From contig NC_134136.1 in the NCBI RefSeq assembly GCF_040939455.1, forward strand, positions 75,158,001-75,222,000: a stretch of DNA of 64,000 bases, in the 5' to 3' direction. Under the pieces are notes generated by a model. It did no database searches and had not been told where the DNA came from. It worked only from the letters and a program-made list of their open reading frames with translations. The translations under genes were made by a program, and so were the position numbers. The DNA comes from Microcebus murinus. Taxonomy: Eukaryota > Chordata > Mammalia > Primates > Cheirogaleidae. This document shows positions 60,691-64,000 of this stretch, in pieces. Position 1 is the stretch's first letter. Every line of letters starts with the position of its first letter.

Positions 60691-61325
60691 TGAGAAGAGT
60701 ACCAGGAAGTCATATTGATCATATCTCAAACAACGATCACCTTTAAACAAACAAAGGAGAGATAGACAGAGATAGAGTGTGCCCCAGCCTGCCTCCCCAC
60801 ACGAACAAGTTGAAAATGTGAATCCCATAGTGTTCTTGTAAGAAGAAATAATAGGATCCTTAGGAAAGAGTTTGGGGCTGTTTCTCTGGTCAAAAAAGGA
60901 TGGACACTTGAGTCCATTTGGCCCTGTAATATAGGCTGATGCCCAAGTGGAGTTAGGACCTGGCTGGGGTGGGGGATTATGCTGAGTCCTGAGCAATAGC
61001 CAGCAAGAAGGGAAAAAGAAAATACCCCAGGACTGCAGCTCAGGTTACAGCCCACCTATGCAATCCACCTCGCTCTATGATTCTCAATTTCATGGTTGCA
61101 GTAGGAGACAAAACTAGCAAGTGAATCACTTTAGTCACTAAGTCACACTTCACTTCCCCATTTCTGTATTTAGGTTGTGCTGTTCATCATTCCCCTTTGT
61201 GGCTATGTGCTGGGGGCTGGAGCTTATATTCAACACTCTAGAGATAAAGTAAATCATGCTAGTGCATCCAGAGCAGGGGACAATAGGATAGCCATTGTCG
61301 TTATAACATTCTTAGAGTGACCCAG
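60691..61325. other. Unannotated DNA
   Basis: The reverse frames here (109 and 136 codons) have no family motif, overlap each other and include the minisatellite translation, so I do not call a gene. No repeat is named. Confidence 0.45.
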
Positions 61326-61329
61326 CAGG

Positions 61330-61745
61330 GTATAGTAGAAAGCACACAGACTCTGAAGCTATAATGTCCATTATGACGGCCACTAGTCATATTAAGTTCT
61401 TTGTATTTGTATTAATTAAAGTTGAAAATTAAGCTCCTCGGTTTCACTAACAACATTTCTACTATTCAATAGTCACATGTGGCTAATGACTACTATAATG
61501 TACAGTTCAGATATGGAACATTTCCAGAACAGAAAGTTCTGTTAGACAATGTTGTTCTAGAATCTCAAATCCTGGCCCTGGCACTTCCTAATTGTGTATT
61601 TTGTGGAAAGTTATTTTTGCTATCTTAGCCTCAGTTTTCCTATTTGTGAAGTGGAATACTAAGAGAATCTACCTCACAGATAAGGATCCTGTGAGATCAT
61701 GTGGGTGCTCAGTAGAATGTTAGCACATAATAATAAGGATTAGTC
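61330..61745 (+). mobile_element. MIR SINE split by a nested hAT-type MER element
   Basis: The MIR head ('gtatagtagaaagcacacag') and MIR body/tail ('ctggccctggcacttcctaa', 'cctcagttttcctatttgtg', 'gtgggtgctcagtagaatg') are separated by a hAT-type MER element at about 61365-61562 ('caatagtcacatgtggctaa', 'agaaagttctgttagacaat'). The nesting dates the hAT element after the MIR. Confidence 0.7.
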
Positions 61746-62400
61746 ATCTCTCCAAGTAAACTAAAAAAACATTATTGAAAGGAAATACCCAGCAGCCTGA
61801 TTCACTGGCACACTCTCCAGAGTCTTATATTGGGCACACATTTGGAAAATGTTTATGGAATACCCTGACAGAAAAATTCATGGCTAAAAAATGGAACTGC
61901 CCTTTTTACACTGTACCCAAGCAGACCAGAATGACTTTGATACTTCACGTTTCCCAGAGAAGGAATTGTGGAGCCTTCTAGTAAGCTGGCTTTCACATTG
62001 AGAAGTGCCAGGCAATTCTAATTTCATAAGGATGAGGTTTTAACCCACGAGCAAACCAGAAAACCAGCCAGGTTTAAGATAAGCTCGGGAATTCTTAAGT
62101 AACAGATAAATTGCCTCAGATAAACACTGGCCAAGGGAAGAGATAACCGCCAGGGAATAATGAGCTTAGAAGCATCTGTATTCAGACACTGATATTTTCC
62201 CCAAATGCTGTTTAATTATCATTATTCCCAGTAAATTTGCAAGACAATACTGAAGGCAGACTTTCTGAGCTAACAGAAATTATTATTGTCAATCCTAGCA
62301 GCATCAGCTAGGACTGCAGGTTCATCAACTATGGCTGGTCATATTTGTAATATTAGGTTCAGGTTGTGCAACTTCCCCCCCTTGGCTAGCTTCCTAAGCC
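61746..62400. other. Unannotated DNA
   Basis: I see no repeat that I can name and no coding frame with motifs. It could include conserved non-coding sequence, but that cannot be judged from one genome. Confidence 0.4.
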
Positions 62401-62429
62401 TTTTAATAGTCCCTAGGAAAGCAGGTCAA

Positions 62430-62600
62430 ACAAGGCCAACTCTCTTAATCCCCACAGCTCCCTTGATGTACTTGAAAGATGGAGAGGAGAGTTATACAGA
62501 TGCTTCTAAATTTGGGGGTTATGTTTCCATAAATTCATAATACTTGAAAATATCATAAGTGGAAAATTAATTTAATACACCTAACCTACCCCTAGCCCTA
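62430..62600 (+). mobile_element. Tigger/MER-like DNA transposon fragment (copy 1)
   Basis: 'atatcataagtggaaaatta', 'atttaatacacctaacctac' and the preceding 'gagagttatacagatgcttc' are typical of a mammalian Tigger-group element. A second copy with the same left flank is at 63760-63930. Confidence 0.55.
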
Positions 62601-62639
62601 GCCCTATATTCAGATTGTAACACCCATAATCCCCTCATC

Positions 62640-63340
62640 CCTAATCTCTCTTCAACCACAGCCCCATTTCCCTACTCCCCTCCACAGCAGAAGCTTCTGT
62701 CTTCAAACCACTTCAATCAGGCTTCTGTACCCACTTCTTCACTGAGAACACTTCCAGGGTAATAATCTCTCCCACATTTCAAGTCCATTGCCAGTAGCCG
62801 ATTGTCATTTTACTAGGCCACTCATCAATTTCCAATACAGTTGGTCACACCCTTGTTTTTTAAACCCCTATTGTGGCTTCCTCAGCTACATTTTGTGGTT
62901 TCCTTTCCACCTCCCAGGCCTCTCCTCCACATCTCCCTTGATCATCTCCATTCTCCACATACCAGCCAGTGGGAACTTTGTCAACATGAATGTGCTTATG
63001 TCACTCCCCTGATTGAAGCATTTACAAATCTTCCTACTGTACTTAGAATATAATCCCAACTCCTTACTTAGGCTGAAAGGGCCCTCTGTGATCTGAACCC
63101 TTACTCCTTCTCCAACTATCTTGTGCTATTTTTTTCCTTGCCTCCCCCACTTCAGCCACACCAGCCTTCCCTTTGTTCCACAATGCCAAGACCACTCCCA
63201 CCTCACCAACAGTGCCCTAAATTGACACTCTGCCTTGACTGCTCTTTCCCCTGATCTGAATATAGCAAGTTCCATCTTGTCTTTCAGAACTCCCTTCCTC
63301 TCGAAGGCAAAAATCTGACCCCACCTGATATTAGGCTATT
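62640..63340 (+). mobile_element. LINE-2 (L2) fragment, plus strand
   Basis: 'tgtcactcccctgattgaag', 'aatcccaactccttacttag', 'gggccctctgtgatctgaac', 'cttcagccacaccagccttc' and 'cttgtctttcagaactccc' follow the L2 3' half. No intact frame. Confidence 0.75.
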
Positions 63341-63549
63341 TAGTGTCTCTATTTATCCTACTTAGTGTGAAGGTTCATACATTTTACTACAGAAATACTA
63401 ATGTATTTCATTACAAGGTATTGTACCAAATCCTGTTGAAGATGTTACATAATATAAGATATATCACCTTTCTAACATTCTGAAAGATTCTGAATTTTCT
63501 TTCATATTGAACTCAAGAGTTTTGGATAAGTGGTCACAGGCCTGTGTAA

Positions 63550-63665
63550 CTACCCAATTTCACACATGAAGAAACCCAAATTCCAGAAAAAGGAAATGAG
63601 TTGTTAGAAGTATCATGGCTAAGTTGAGAACTCAGATCTCCTATTTTCTATACCAGTGTTATTTC
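63550..63665 (-). mobile_element. MIR-like fragment, minus strand
   Basis: 'cacatgaagaaacccaaatt' and 'gttgagaactcagatctcct' resemble the inverted MIR core. Short and diverged. Confidence 0.4.
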
Positions 63666-63759
63666 TAAGGTGCTGTGCTACCACTCAACAGGTACTGGCA
63701 TATACTTGGGGTATCACAAGAGAAACTGCCTTGCATGATTTGTCTGACAGAAAAAATAA

Positions 63760-64000
63760 GACAAAAAGGCCAACTATCTTGACCCCCACACTTCCCTGAT
63801 GTACTCAAAAGATAAAGAGGAGAGTTAGACAGATGCTCCTTGACTTTGAGGCTATGTCTCCATAAACCCACTGTAAGTTAAAAATATCATAAGTGGAAAA
63901 TGCATTTAATACACTCAACATACCAAACACCATACCTTAGCCTAGCCTACCTTAAATGTGCTCAAAACACTTCCATTAGCCAACAGTTGAGCAAAATCAT
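63760..64000 (+). mobile_element. Tigger/MER-like DNA transposon (copy 2, runs off the window)
   Basis: 'cagatgctccttgactttga', 'atcataagtggaaaatgcat', 'ttagcctagcctaccttaaa' and 'gttgagcaaaatcat' are landmarks of a common mammalian Tigger-group element. It is cut by the window end. Confidence 0.65.

Noticed and set aside
60586..61055. Overlapping reverse-strand ORFs (136 and 109 codons)
   Set aside because: They overlap in different frames, one translates the TTTGTAA minisatellite, and no protein motif or splice context is visible.
62590..62612. CCCTAG repeats resembling interstitial telomere sequence
   Set aside because: Only about two or three short units are present, with the wrong period for TTAGGG arrays, inside a decayed DNA transposon region.

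Overview
This is non-coding primate DNA built almost entirely from retrotransposon insertions. I find no host protein-coding exon, tRNA, rRNA or CRISPR array. The host is most likely a strepsirrhine primate, probably a lemur. The evidence is a dimeric 7SL-derived Alu at 57120-57456 whose right monomer has the lemur-type 'gctaggctgacgccatggc' block, together with full-length LINE-1s of a non-human primate type and the usual old mammalian repeats (L2, MIR, MER/hAT, Tigger-like, L1M/HAL1).

Layout, using my own labels for the L1 copies. Positions 1-6440 hold an Alu (minus), L2 pieces, a hAT-type MER element, a short L1 tail and MIRs. L1-A (6457-12956, plus) is a complete, apparently intact L1. 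It has a 12-bp exact target-site duplication (TSD), a 5'UTR with a YY1-like site, open ORF1 (334 aa) and ORF2 (1291 aa), a 3'UTR and a poly-A tail, and it sits inside an older hAT-type repeat. L1-B (16882-25229, minus) is an older, near full-length L1 with a 17-bp TSD and a roughly 1-kb foreign insertion. L1-C (26075-27270, minus) and L1-D (29812-30205, minus) are 5'-truncated. L1-D lies in an L1M/HAL1-like relic. L1-E (32274-38822, minus) is full length but broken, and sits in the same old L1M/HAL1-type DNA. L1-F (40560-47060, plus) is an older decayed copy with a piece of ORF1 lodged inside its ORF2. A 1.7-kb antisense L2 (48003-49665) and a tiny 5'-inverted L1 (50265-50483) follow. L1-G (51295-58191, plus) is full length, is inactivated by point stops, and carries the young Alu inside ORF2. 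After it come a TIR-bounded DNA element with a 72-codon ORF, hAT fragments, a striking 44-bp-arm hairpin (60155-60254), MIR, L2 and Tigger-like repeats.

How the parts work together: L1-A is the only element that could still be autonomous. ORF1p (coiled coil, RRM, C-terminal domain) would coat the L1 RNA. ORF2p (endonuclease, reverse transcriptase, Cys-rich zinc knuckle) would nick DNA and copy the RNA into the genome. The Alu depends on this machinery. Comparing L1-A with E, F and G shows lineage change: loss of two 5'UTR blocks in L1-A, and a 3'UTR stem-loop present in A, E and G but not in F or D.

Limits: family names for old repeats come from recognition by eye, and their edges are approximate. 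No alignments or searches were run.
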